A DNA stretch of 64,000 bases from Ophiodon elongatus (lineage: Eukaryota > Chordata > Actinopteri > Perciformes > Hexagrammidae), in assembly GCA_016806645.1 (NCBI GenBank), contig JACSYO010000473.1, forward strand, positions 1,045,001-1,109,000. Direction: 5' to 3'. Of this stretch, positions 1 to 11,100 are shown one piece after another (the stretch's first letter is position 1; each line of letters opens with the position of its first letter). The position numbers were made by a program, and so were the translations under genes. The notes under the pieces were generated by a model. The model did no database searches, was not told the origin of the DNA, and worked only from the letters and a program-made list of their open reading frames with translations.

Positions 1-390
1 TTAAGGGTTATCAGAGGGGTGTCAAAGGTCAAAAGACAAAAGTTGGGGGTCAAGCAGCCTCGTTGAGACTCTGTGAAAAGTCAAGTGTCTCCCTGTCTCC
101 TCTAACCAATAAAGAAATAATCCAAAGGTAACAGAAACATTGCCAAATGGGTGCATGAACGTCAATTTTAATTTGATACTGTACCCTAGCATTACAAAAT
201 GAACCAGTGATGTTCACCAAATCAATTAATTCATATGCAAAGATACCACAAATAGGACAAAATGATTAGGACCTCAACATATCAACATGTATGCTCTTTC
301 ACGTTAGCTCTATAATTAGTGCCCAGTGAAAGGTTTTCAAAGTGTTTTGTACTATTGTGTCAAGCTGAACCTCCCCTGTGTGTCCTGCAG
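1..390. other. Upstream intron or flank of the F-box/LRR gene
   Basis: No exon is supported. An AATAAA at 108-113 is unassigned. Bases 326-390 are open in the frame of the first exon, but a good acceptor (tgtcctgcag) at 381-390 shows where the exon begins. Confidence 0.4.
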
Positions 391-2654
391 ACCTCAGTCA
401 TCAGTGAACAAACACACACCAGAAGACAAAGTGAAACCTACTTCAGCCTGTAGGAATACACACAAATGTCTGTCTACAGACACACACACACCTCTTCAGG
501 ACGACCCCAGACCAACATCATCCGCTTCGGGTGAGTTGAACACTAAAATAAAACACTACAGAAATGCTAAAAGAAAATGCTAAAAACAAAGAAAAGTTAC
601 CAACATGTGATGTGAATTTAAATATCAAAGGGTTTATAATTGTGGTGCCACCTAACACAGATTTACTTTTGTTCCTTTTGAGGAATTTCTGTTTTAAATT
701 AATTTCACGCTTTGAGCATTAGCAGCAAGGAGGAGGAGGGACTTTAAACTTAACTCGCTATGTGATTATGTCTTTCGTAAAGACTTTAGTAAGTAACAAC
801 CAATGATGTTGGATTTCTTTCCTTTCAAACAGAAAAAAAGCCTTAAAATTGTAACTTGTATAGCCAATAACTGTTTGTTTGCCTTTTCAGGTGCATGTCG
901 ATGTAAACAAACCAACAAATACAATGTAAGAAATCCTAATTCCTGTACTTTGTTTATGATATGGTTAATCTCCAATATGATCCCATTTGTCAAATGCTTA
1001 AAAAGTCCACGGCACGACAGTATTTCAGAATCATTTGTAATTAATAGAATGCTTTGACTTTGTCACGTGTTGTTGTTACGACCGTCAGCCAGCAGGTGTC
1101 CCTGTGTGTGACCGCTGGCTGAGTCTTCCTGACGAGCTGTGGCTGTCCATCCTGTCTCTGCTGCCTCACGGTGATCTGTGCAGAGGGATGCAGGTCTGCA
1201 GTCGCCTGCACACACTTGCCACCGATCACAGCCTGTGTGAGTCAGCCCGCTGCGCTGTTAACACAAATGTTATTTGGCTGTTAAGTGGTGTTAAGAAAGT
1301 AAACCTATTGCTGTTTTTACTTCTTGAGGTTCAATTTAAACACGGTAGTTAGTGACATCTGTGGAATGTCCTGCAGTATTTCCACGTAGGATCTCTAGAG
1401 TGTGTCACAGCACATGGTGTGTTCTCATGATGTAAGTACGTCCAGTGCAGTGTACTGTACGACTCCCTGGACAAACATACAGTAAGATAACCCAGACCTG
1501 CACCATCACATGCTCTCATACCCGCACACACACTGTAGGTCAGAGCCAAAGTTTTTGAATCACCAAAACAGGTACATATGCCAAATATTAACTCGATCTC
1601 TTTCTGAAGGGAGAAATCTGAGGATTGCAAACTCCAACCTGACGGAGCGGTGGTTACTCTGTGTGGGCAGACGTCGTCCCCGCAGTCTGTGTCTGTACAG
1701 CTGCAGTGGCCTGTCTCTCACCTCCTGTGGGCTGGAGCTGTTTTTCACTCTGTGTAGAAACTTTCTGAAGGTAAAAACTGTCAAAATCAGCTCAATGAGT
1801 CAGGTCAAGAGATTTCTTTATGCTGGGGTACTTTATTGATCGCTCAGGGATAAAGAAACACTGTAACGGGCTGACCCTGGTGAAAGCTTTTGGATGTTTT
1901 CCATCACATGACTTTACAGTGTGTCGCTCAAGTTGTCAGATTAGATCCTCCCCATCAATAAGCCACCACACTGTCTGTGTGTCTATGTAAAATATCTTCC
2001 AATTGGAAGGAAAAAAAAACAGATTACATTCTTGTAATCTGCCAATGAGATCTGTTTTTCTATTGACACTGTGAATTTATTGACCCGACATCCTGAATCC
2101 ATGTGCCTGCTGTCAATGTCAATAAAACATATGAAAGTACAGGTATTACTGGAGTGAACAATAACTCACCTGCTACATCATTTTATTCTGTGAATGATAC
2201 TAATAATATTCCCAATAACACATACAGTAGTAGATTACAGACTTTTACCATCTGCAAATAGAGAAAAGACTGACTGGATTGATTGGACACGCACACTTTT
2301 CTGCTGTCCCATTTTTTTATTTCTCTTTCATGCAACAGGTTTGAAATACATTTAGAGACGTCTATTAAAATGACCCAATATACAGTATAAAGTTTAAATT
2401 CTCTAAAATATATTTGCATTTTCAGTGTCTTGCTCTTGTGTGATTTCAATGCCACATAATATCTATCCTGTAATTTGTTAATTCCAGGAACTCAAGGTCA
2501 CAAGTTGTACTGGTCCTGGTCTCCATGGTGACCAGATGCTGCTGCTGATTGGTCAGCTGTGTCACCATGTGACCAGTGTGGATGTGGGCTGGAGTGGAGC
2601 AACAGACACAGGAGTGAAAGCCCTGAGTGACTGTTGCCCAGGGTCAGTTTGTAT

Positions 2655-2728
<74 letters not shown>

Positions 2729-5556
2729 TGAAAGTGTGCAACCTGTGCCGTGTTATGGTACAAATTACAAATTGTTCAATTGTCATACAACATGCATCCT
2801 AAGGGGACATGCTGGTTGACTCAGTATATATGTTGAGGTCATGTTGCTGTTATCCAGTGAAAACGATGCATCTCCATATTTGTTGGTTTTTAGGTTGTAA
2901 ACGCTCTTTTGTGGGTTCAGATGATTCTATGTCTTAGTCTAAACAAACCCTCTTAAAAGTCAATTGTTAAAAACTGTTTCAATCATCATCCATACATTGG
3001 ATATGTTTTCTCATTTTATAAATCAGTGTCTTCAAAAACTCAAAAAAAGGTACAATAAAATCCACAATTTATTAAAAAGCTTCCCTGCCGTTTCACTGGT
3101 AAACTTAAGTACACAGTCATGCAGCACAATACCCCCTATCACATGAATGTACAGTAATACAATGAATGGAAGGATGAGCAGACAACTTAAATGTAAGGAA
3201 CGTGTTAATTCTTTATTTGTCTTCCCTGTAGGTTGCAACTAAAATCGGTTGTCCTGAACGGCTGTCAGGTCACCGATGACCCACTGAGGAAGCTTGTCAT
3301 GAGGCACAAAGAAAGGTCTGTAAAATAATGTCCATATCTCTTAATTGCTGTCAATGTGCGGCAGGAGATGGTTTTGGTTGTGCGACTGTATTTGTCATCT
3401 AGCTAGAACATGTCTTGGTTTACCTCCTGAAGTGGATTTGACGATCACGTTTACATTTTTACCTGCTTTATTAGTGGATAATCCATCCAGATATGATCAG
3501 GATGTGCACACACGACTGTTTGTTTCTGTTTGTGTGAGTGTGTTTTCATATTAGTCTGCGCAGATTGGAGGTGTTTGGCTGTCAGTTCCTCACTCCATCC
3601 TGTCTACAGACAGTATATGAGGTACTTTATTTTGAAAAGTAAACACTTTATTTTGAAAGGTAAACATTTATCTTGTTGTAAACTGCAACATGCTTTCGAA
3701 TCAGGCCCGTTGTTTTCCTAATGTTCACAGGACGTTGTTTGGAGTAATACAGATGGAGTGTTATTTTCCATCAGATAGAAAAATAAACACATTGATTTGG
3801 TGAAACTGTTTCTATGAGCAATAATATTCTAATATATCTCGTATCCCATACATGGTCACATAGTTTAGTAGTTAATGTTACACAACAGCGTTTGCACTGC
3901 AATGTGTTTTAAGGCTAAAGCGTGACACACTACTTTTGCTAAAAAGAAAGTTGGAAAAGAGGCAATGATGATACTCCTTGTCTTTATATTTCTCCTCAAG
4001 AAATGTAGATTGGATGTGATATGGATATAACACAACACAACAAAACAACAGCAACAACAACATGTTGTCCACTACATGTACGTACAGTTTTTCTCTCTCT
4101 GTGTTTCAGATGTGTCCTGGCCTCCAGCATCTGAACATCGGACAGGTGCCAAAAGTAACGGCCCATTGTCTCACAGTGATGACATCACTGCTCAAATGTC
4201 TCATTTCACTAAATCTCACTGGACTTCAGGTGGTGAGTTTGAAAATCTGTGACTCAAAATCCCAGCTTTGTGTGATTAGTAAATTCTATTTTTCTGAATT
4301 TTGTGGTACAACAAAGTCTCTCCATTTGTCTCTACTGTTCCCAGGTCGCTGATGCCACAGTGGAAACGTTGCTTCAGAACTGTGTCGAACTTCAGAGTTT
4401 GACCTTCAGCTCCTGTCCTGGAGTCTCTGACCTGACGATGCACAGCATCCGTAAATACACACCCTGTATCAGGTACACACACACAAACTTGAGCTAACAT
4501 ACATGTGAGGTATTGATTGACATTAATTTCCTTATATGTATCCTAACTTTAACGCCTTGTCGTCTTACCTTATCCCGACAGAAACAGAAGGATTTGTACC
4601 AACAGAAGTAATGTGTACTGCAGGTTTTCTTTCAAGTTTGACTCATGTGTGCCCAGTTTGACTAATCTTGACTAATGCGGTCTGGAGGTCTTGACAGTCA
4701 GCAGCTATAGTGTGTGTGTGTGTTTATCCGCGTGTTTGTGTGTCAGATCTCTGAATGTGAGCGGCTGCAAGGCCGTAACAGATGCAGGAGTTCAGTCTCT
4801 GGCTCTGGGATGTCGAAGACTTCAGCAGCTGAATCTCAGTTCCACCGGCACAGGAAACAGAGGGTACAACACCACACAGCAAACTGAGCCGCATATTTTT
4901 TATCTGTGTTTGTGATTGTGTTTTTTTGTGTGACCACTTAAGCTGCAAATAACCTCGTCGCCACATCACCAGTTATGAGCTATAAAACTGATGAGGAAAA
5001 ACGTTAAAGTAACTTGCAGAAATGATGTGTGTGACACAGGGTTACTCTGCTGGCAAATTACTGCAGCGGACAACTCCAAACTGTCAAACTCAATTTCTGC
5101 CACATCACCTTCGATACCATACTGAAGCTCTGCAGACGCTGCACGAGGTAAACACATATCTCTCTGGGACTTTCATAAGATATAGCAATTACCAAACATG
5201 CAACAAGCAACAAGCAGGCCCTTCCCCTTTTTTTTACAATGAGCACCATGTGAGATCCAATTCAGCGATAATCAAAATTAAGCTGTGTTGTGATGACTCG
5301 GAAAACAGATCAGCTGCTACTTGTGTAATTATGAGCGTGATATGCCAGAATAACAAACTTCAAACGTCTAAGTGGGATAACTTTTATCTGTAAAGCACCG
5401 TGACACATCAGCACAAAATGATGCTTATTTTCCGTCTCCACGTTTCTCTCTCTCTTTAGGTTGAAGGTGCTGCATCTCTACGGCTGTGCCCGTCTCCCCG
5501 CTGAGAGAGAGATCAGGGAAGTTAACGCTGCTGTGAAGGTTCACCCTATGCCCTGA
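391..5556 (+). CDS. F-box/LRR protein gene, 3' eleven exons (5' end missing)
   Basis: Probable substrate-recognition subunit of an SCF ubiquitin ligase. Exons read 391-530, 1096-1236, 1610-1770, 2488-2642, 3232-3315, 3564-3621, 4110-4232, 4345-4472, 4747-4863, 5040-5147 and 5460-5556 (TGA 5554-5556). All junctions are AG/GT and all phases agree, giving 436 residues. No ATG occurs in frame before the F-box, so the start lies in an exon upstream, probably outside the window. The first exon gives a polar, Thr/Pro-rich tail of about 46 residues. An F-box follows (LSLPDELWLSILSLLPHGDL), then about 8-10 cysteine-containing LRRs of the LNxSGCxxVTDxGVxSL type. The 1770/2488 and 4232/4345 junctions fall between repeats. 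FBXL family membership is secure. I do not recognise the exact orthologue, so no symbol is given. Its C-terminal LRR ends in AAVKVHPMP. Confidence 0.88.
1096..1236 (+). CDS. F-box coding exon
   Basis: Encodes about 46 residues of F-box: CDRWLSLPDELWLSIL, then LLPHGDLCRGMQVC and RLHTLATDHSL. The pattern LPDELxLxILSLLPxxDLxRxxxVCxRxxxLAxDxxLW is the standard Skp1-binding motif. The Trp of the closing LW(R) is completed across the splice to 1610 (T|GG AGA AAT CTG gives WRNL). That reading fixes the acceptor at 1609/1610, because the other nearby AGs (at 1613 and 1622) create stop codons. Confidence 0.9.
2657..2724. repeat. (CA)n next to an F-box/LRR exon donor
   Basis: About 34 CA units starting 15 bp after the donor at 2643 (gtcagt). 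Confidence 0.95.
4345..5556 (+). CDS. C-terminal LRR exons of the F-box/LRR gene
   Basis: Four exons (4345-4472, 4747-4863, 5040-5147, 5460-5556) each carry one or more Cys-containing LRRs: SLTFSSCPGVSDLTM, SLNVSGCKAVTDAGVQSLAL, TVKLNFCHITFDTI and VLHLYGCARLP. Exon 5040-5147 must start at 5040 to keep frame (GG|G GTT ACT CTG CTG). A longer open frame across the same bases is a shadow in another phase. Introns here are short (112-312 bp). Confidence 0.85.
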
Positions 5557-5655
5557 GTCACGCGCACACATCGGCCTGCAACTGGACAGATAGACACAAC
5601 TCATCGAAGGGCAAAATGTAGCTATGTAATAGTAGATCATCTGGAAAAGAATCCA

Positions 5656-5661
5656 AATAAA
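5656..5661 (+). terminator. Polyadenylation signal AATAAA of the F-box/LRR gene
   Basis: AATAAA lies 100 bp after the stop codon, followed by T-rich sequence (ttttgttgcattt) within 25 bp. It is a canonical pA signal, giving a very short 3' UTR. Confidence 0.6.
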
Positions 5662-6440
5662 GAGACTCAACATTTTCACTTTTGTTGCATTTATTCCTGT
5701 GATATTTCAGTAAGGGGCTAAATGAGGCCTGCTGTGTCTCATGGAGGATTATGATTTATGTTCCTAGATGGATTTGAGTTGATCTGTAAGTGTTAAACTG
5801 TGTGTTTGGAGACACATTTCTCCCCCCAACCCAAAGACTTCATTCCCTGCAGGGCATGGAGTGTTTCATCTCAATATAATCCAGCCATGTTAGACTCTTT
5901 GAAAGGGTTACCTCTAGTTTTGATCAGAGTCATTAACTTGTTATTTTTTCCATGGCTCATTAGTACTTTTGGGGAAAAAAAGACAAACTTCTTCAACAGA
6001 TCTTTTACTGATAACTCCTCTAAAACAAGAAAAGATGGTGGTTGGCTTGTGACGGCACCAGCCCTCTACATTCAAGATGCATGCATAACCCCCAGTGGCA
6101 TCCCATGCATGTCACTTTAAATATTGAGAGGGCTGTGCCGAATACATATGGAGTCAATGGCAAACATGATATACAAATGAAAGTAAACAAAAGTAACAAA
6201 TGTGATATTTTTTATGTGATGATATTCACTTTTTAATCTCTTTGGAGAGAAAACACAAAATATCCTGCACATCCTGTACACTGTTATTTCCCTCTTTTGG
6301 GCTTGCTTTCAGGCATTTTTTCACTTTGATGTCAGTCACGGATTTAATAACATTTGCAATGCAATGTTGGAGGTTAGAAAAATGTGGTTTTGTCAGGAGT
6401 ATCCACGTGTTAGAAAAGGAAAAAAAAGATTGGGGAGGAG
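5662..6440. other. Short intergenic spacer between the F-box/LRR gene and rasef
   Basis: AT-rich, without a supported exon. Open frames here have no splice context or family likeness. The spacer before the TATA box of rasef exon 1a is only about 0.8 kb, so the upstream rasef promoter sits just behind the 3' end of a same-strand gene. Confidence 0.5.
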
Positions 6441-6446
6441 GGAGGA

Positions 6447-6453
6447 TATAAAA
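6447..6453 (+). promoter_or_regulatory. rasef: TATA box of rasef promoter 1a
   Basis: TATAAAA, preceded by a G/A-rich stretch (ggggaggagggagga). It lies 25-32 bp upstream of a TCAGACT initiator-like site (about 6471-6478) and 233 bp upstream of the exon 1a ATG. The position fits a core promoter for the upstream EF-hand exon. No transcript evidence is available here. Confidence 0.5.
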
Positions 6454-6462
6454 GTGAGTTAG

Positions 6463-6488
6463 CTGAAGGATTCAGACTGATCCTTCAG
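6463..6488 (+). repeat. Perfect 9-bp inverted repeat at the expected start site
   Basis: CTGAAGGAT (6463-6471) and ATCCTTCAG (6480-6488) are perfect reverse complements around an 8-nt loop. An overlapping alternative stem GACTG/CAGTC (6475-6479 and 6486-6490) competes with it. The dyad sits 10-35 bp after the TATA box, so it overlaps the predicted initiation site. Confidence 0.6.
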
Positions 6489-6515
6489 TCTCTCAGCGAT
6501 AGGATTTTTCCAAAC

Positions 6516-6548
6516 ATGGAGAAAATTGTTTTACTTGCTTCCTCCTAA
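6516..6548 (+). other. Upstream ORF in the exon 1a leader
   Basis: ATG at 6516 in good context (A at -3, G at +4) opens a 10-codon frame, MEKIVLLASS, stopping at TAA 6546-6548. It lies 138 bp before the EF-hand ATG. A second, shorter ATG frame begins near 6595. Both would precede the main start if the leader is unspliced. Confidence 0.4.
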
Positions 6549-6685
6549 CAGCTGGCTTCCAACCATCTCTGATTCTCTCCATAAGGAAGAGCAAATGTTA
6601 AATTTGAGTATTTGACTTTGCTGTACAGTGAGCACTTTTCCTATTTTTCTAAAGCCACAATAACAAAGATATTTAAAGCAAAACT

Positions 6686-7008
6686 ATGGCATCAACGAGG
6701 GGCATGAGCAAGGAACAGCAACGCCTCCTGAGTTCACTCTTTCACGCCTACGACGTGGATCATTCGGGGCGGATTGAAAAACCTGAGTTCTCGACTATCT
6801 GTCAGGAGCTCAATGTCCCGTCCCAAGAAGCAGACGGCATATTCGACCGCCTGGACATCGACAAAGACGGCTCGGTGACTTTAGAGGAGTTCCTCAGTGG
6901 CTTCAAAGATCGGGGGAAGGTGGAAGAAGATGACCCCGAACCAGGGAAAGAGAATACATCAGTAAATGAGGAAGAGTTTTCAAACAACAAGGAATATGTC
7001 ATATCCAG
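6686..7008 (+). CDS. rasef: rasef alternative first exon 1a (EF-hand pair)
   Basis: ATG at 6686 has A at -3 and G at +4. It encodes 107 residues plus two bases of an Arg codon. There are two complete EF-hand loops, [12 protein letters not shown] and [12 protein letters not shown], each with Asp at 1, Asp at 3 and Glu at 12. A 35-residue acidic tail ([15 protein letters not shown]...) ends ISR at donor gtaaca (7009). It is clearly paralogous to exon 1b in the EF-hand part but not in the tail: it lacks the [18 protein letters not shown] segment of 1b. The leftover phase (AG) is identical, so it splices in frame to 13509. It could instead belong to an independent small EF-hand gene, but no terminal exon is visible before 1b. 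Confidence 0.75.
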
Positions 7009-7205
7009 GTAACATATCAAAGTCACATGTTTTAAAAAAAATAAATACATGCAGGTGTAGAAAATGTAGTGTGCAAAGACAGGTACAGGCCTGGAAGGTG
7101 GGGTTTTCTTTTGTTGATGGAATTTAAAGGTATAACACGGAGTCAACACTGTGGGTTGCTGTTTGTCAACACAGCATTCAAAATCCGCCCCTCCTGTGCA
7201 GACTC

Positions 7206-7298
<93 letters not shown>

Positions 7299-8023
7299 CG
7301 CAGCAATGGTCAAGCGAGCCACAGAGGGAATGAAGAGGGGGGCCGTTGTTAGTGAGAACAAAGCCGTGAATCAGAAGAATGAAATCAATAATTTTCTGAT
7401 TGTTTCACGGCGGCTACGGTTCTAAAGCGCAGATAAACACATCCACACCTCCTCATCGACTCAGAGGGAAAGAGCCTTAGGGGGACATGTTCAGCTCATC
7501 TTCAACGGTTCACTTTTGACCCCCAGGGTTAATCCGGCCCTGAAGTTTTTCTTAATGTTATTTCTTTATGTAATATGTGCATTAAGTAATAACAGAGAGT
7601 CAAGAGATGGAACACCTTGTTGAACTATATACAAGCATTCATGTTGTAAGTTTTTCTCTATTTTTGTTTCTTTAGCTTACCTTTGAGCTCCATGTAATGC
7701 AATTAAAAACATTTGTTTAAGTAAATCATTCTTTAAAACAAAAACTCAAGTAATTATATTGATTTGAATAAGTTTTTAACAAACAAATTACATGGAGTAC
7801 AGCATATTGTGTGTCAATGTTTATGCATCTCAGGTGTATTTTATTATGTATAAAACTTGTGTGTTTTGGAGATCATATCCTACAAATTGAAAAATCTCTG
7901 GTTCTAGCTTTTATAAAGTTTATTCAACAAACATCACAGGCTATAAGCCTTTCTCCACAATGAAAGCACTTTCATTTGGCCTGAAGCCCAGACCTCCTCT
8001 ATTGTTGAGGTAAGAGAGGAGTG

Positions 8024-8117
<94 letters not shown>

Positions 8118-11100
8118 TCCACACACTGCACCGAGGTGTACTGATGGCAGTCGCGTTACCTGAGTCAGACGCAGCGGCTTCTCTGTCCGTCCAGCTGACT
8201 ACTGGCTGAAACAAACAGGGGGATAATATTTGGAGAAGACACTACAGCAGCCGAAGCGTCCATGTTTGAGCGGTTTAAATGGTTGGAAATGGATTACCTC
8301 GATCAGACAATGTGTCAATGCGTAACAGCTGTCGAGAAGTTTGGATAAGAGCGAAGGAGTCGGGACGTTTGGAGTTATTGGACTAACGCGTTGGCGGGTC
8401 TGTGGGGTGTCCGGGTCTAGGTCTCCTTATTTCTCTGAAACGCCTTCTTTTTGTGACCCCAGCCAGCCGCTTCCCTCCATCGGGGCGATGAGCGCAGAGG
8501 AGCAGGACCGGCTGCGCAGCCTCTTCAACGTCTACGACGTGGACAACTCGGGGCGGATCGAGAGGGACGAGTTCCTCACCATCTGTGCGGAGCTGCAGGT
8601 GCCCGCGGCAGAGGCGGACCGGATATTTAACCGACTGGACGTCGACAGCGACGGCACCGTCACCCTGGTGGAGTTCATCAGCGGCTTCCACGAGCGCTAC
8701 GGAGAGGACATGGAGTCCGACGGGGGAGAGGTGTCCGCCGCCTGGGAGAACTTCGAGATGAGACTCGGGGAGCAGGCCAAGTTCATTCCCAGGTGAGAGA
8801 GCGCGCGCGCGCGCGCACCTGTCCGCTGGCCAGGCAGCGAGTCGGTGCTGTACGGATGGTGGATGTCTTTATAAATATGGAAATTATTTTAGAAGATATG
8901 AATGTGTTCAACAGTGAGAGCAGAGTAGGGTTAAAGTACAGGTGATAGTGAGACGCCGTCGTCATCATCGCTACAGGGAAGTTCACAAATTATATATTAA
9001 AGAGAAATCCATAACCGGTCAAACCACGCTATTTGAATAACATGCTGTGACTCACAAAACAGTGATAGTGACTGGCTTTTATGCATGTGTTTATCTTACA
9101 TGTCTGGTTTCCTGAATACATCTCATTATAGCCCAAAGGTAAATAAATAACTTATCATATCTGTTCCAATTGGGATGAGATCTGTCAAATAAGTAGATGT
9201 GTGGAGAGTGAAACCTGCACGTGAGCAATAGTTAAAACATGGTAAATGGTTAGTCAATAGTAATAATAATTGCCAACTATTTTGATAATAATTGTTTTAG
9301 ATATTTTTCAGGCAACACTATCTTTATTGGTATATGGTCATAATCATCTGTTCATTTAAAATGTTTTACATTTTTCTGTAACGATATAGTCCGAATCCTT
9401 TAGGAGGGTGAGATAAAAACCTATAATTGTGAAACTGTACTCTTACTCAGAACAACTAATGCTCTCTGAATGGTACAATATCATTACAATTGGACCAAAT
9501 CAGTGACATTTTGTTGTTGTAACATATTACAACACAGTTTTCCTCTCAGAAGTCAGTAAAGAAGTCTCTCATGATGAACTTCATTTCTGAACAGCATCTC
9601 TTGCGTGACTTTTTCCAATAAAACTAATATGGTGATTTTTACAGTTCACAATATATTTTGGATGATGCCACGGCGTCTAAGTATTAGGGCTGAGCGATAT
9701 AGCCGAAGTCAATGTAAGAACATAACTAATATTGTTCCAATTTCAAAAAAACATTGCAATGAGTCACAAATTGATGAACTGTATTCTACTATTAAAGATG
9801 CCATCATGTCAAACAAAAACACAACAAAACAATAATAATAATAATAATGTAGATTTTTTTTAACTGTAGTTTGCTCAGAGTCGTTAATTTGGATAACGCA
9901 AAGTAACGCGTTAATCACAATATGATTCCACGAGCAATAAAGTATATTTTCAGCCACATCCAGCTGCAGACCTCAGACCTGCGGTTCTCCTTCTTTGCTA
10001 AAGATAGAACCGGTGTGTCAGCAGCTTCACTCCAGAAGGCAGAGAAGACATTTCTCATTTCTACAGAGACTTACTGGAGTGGTCCTATACGTAGAAACTA
10101 AACTAAAGGAAATACACAGTGAAACACTGTCAGTTAATGTCAAGCCTTTTTCTAACTTTGGTAACATTATGCATTATGCAGTACTCTGGGGTCATTAGAT
10201 TTTTATTGTATTGCAGTATTCATGATACTCTGCATCATTGATGTATTGCAGTATGACTGTCAGCATCATTGTGTTTCTCCACCCATAACATAGTTAGTTA
10301 TTGCCTTCTTTGTGATTCCAAGGTTTTATGAGCAACAACAGCTTGTTTTTTTTTCTTGACAGTGTAGCTCAGAAGGAAAAACAAGTTTATTTTGAGACAC
10401 TATTTTGAAAATGTAACCCTCATTCTTTCTTGCACCTTTGTACAACTCAGGCTTACTGTTCCTTCTTGGTGTTTTCAAACATACCTTTGCCTACAAGTCT
10501 GAGCATACTATTGTCTGCAGCAGATAACATAATGTATATTTGTCTAGCCCTTAACATACACTATCTGCCAGGATTTTCTCTATCAAATCTTTCAAGTTTG
10601 TAGATTCTTTCTGAATATGTAAGCAACAGTACTGCTTTGAGTTTTTTTGTTCCACATGTCTTGACTGTGCAACGAGGCCTCCTGAATCTTTGTATGAATT
10701 GAAAAGGATGAACTGTTAAGAATCAGTCGTGACTCAGATATACAGTTTGGTGTCTATACCGACGGGCTGATGAAGATTAAGGCACTTTCTAATGAATCTA
10801 ATCTAACATCTAATTCACTTATGATGCAATTAAAGTAAAAAAAATTATTCAGTCAGTCCTTCAGGCCTTGCATTAGCCTCGTCCTCGTGCTGCTGTGCTG
10901 CTGTGACATCGGGACATTGATTGTCACAGTGGTGTTGTCTGCTAAATACACTCTTTTATCTTCAAGCCGTTACAATCACTGTTACAGCAGTCAGCTGAGT
11001 AATGACAAGTTGGAAAACAAATCACTTCACCTCATTTCAGACAACTCTCTGTTTTTCAGGGAATGAAAGAAGATTTTGTGTGAGTATGAGATAGAGAGGA

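Larger units (their letters stand above)
7009..8230. other. Spacer between the two rasef first exons
   Basis: Contains a (GA)n tract (7205-7296) and a (CA)n tract (8024-8114) in otherwise AT-rich sequence. No additional exon is supported. It is intronic for 1a transcripts and upstream sequence for 1b. Confidence 0.5.

Noticed and set aside
5022..5393. 123-codon frame across an F-box/LRR exon
   Set aside because: It is in the wrong phase. The LRR frame (VKLNFCHITFDTI) through 5040-5147 is the one that joins both neighbours.
7069..7425. 118-codon Glu/Arg frame and antisense Ser/Leu frame
   Set aside because: Product of the (GA)n tract at 7205-7296. There is no splice context or homology.
8021..8131. 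Poly-Thr/His or Cys/Val open frames at CA/TG tracts here and at many other sites (2536-2802, 27388-27928, 31142-31509, 48744-49109, 51657-52034, 56200-56475)
   Set aside because: They are frame-neutral translations of dinucleotide repeats, open in several frames on both strands at once.
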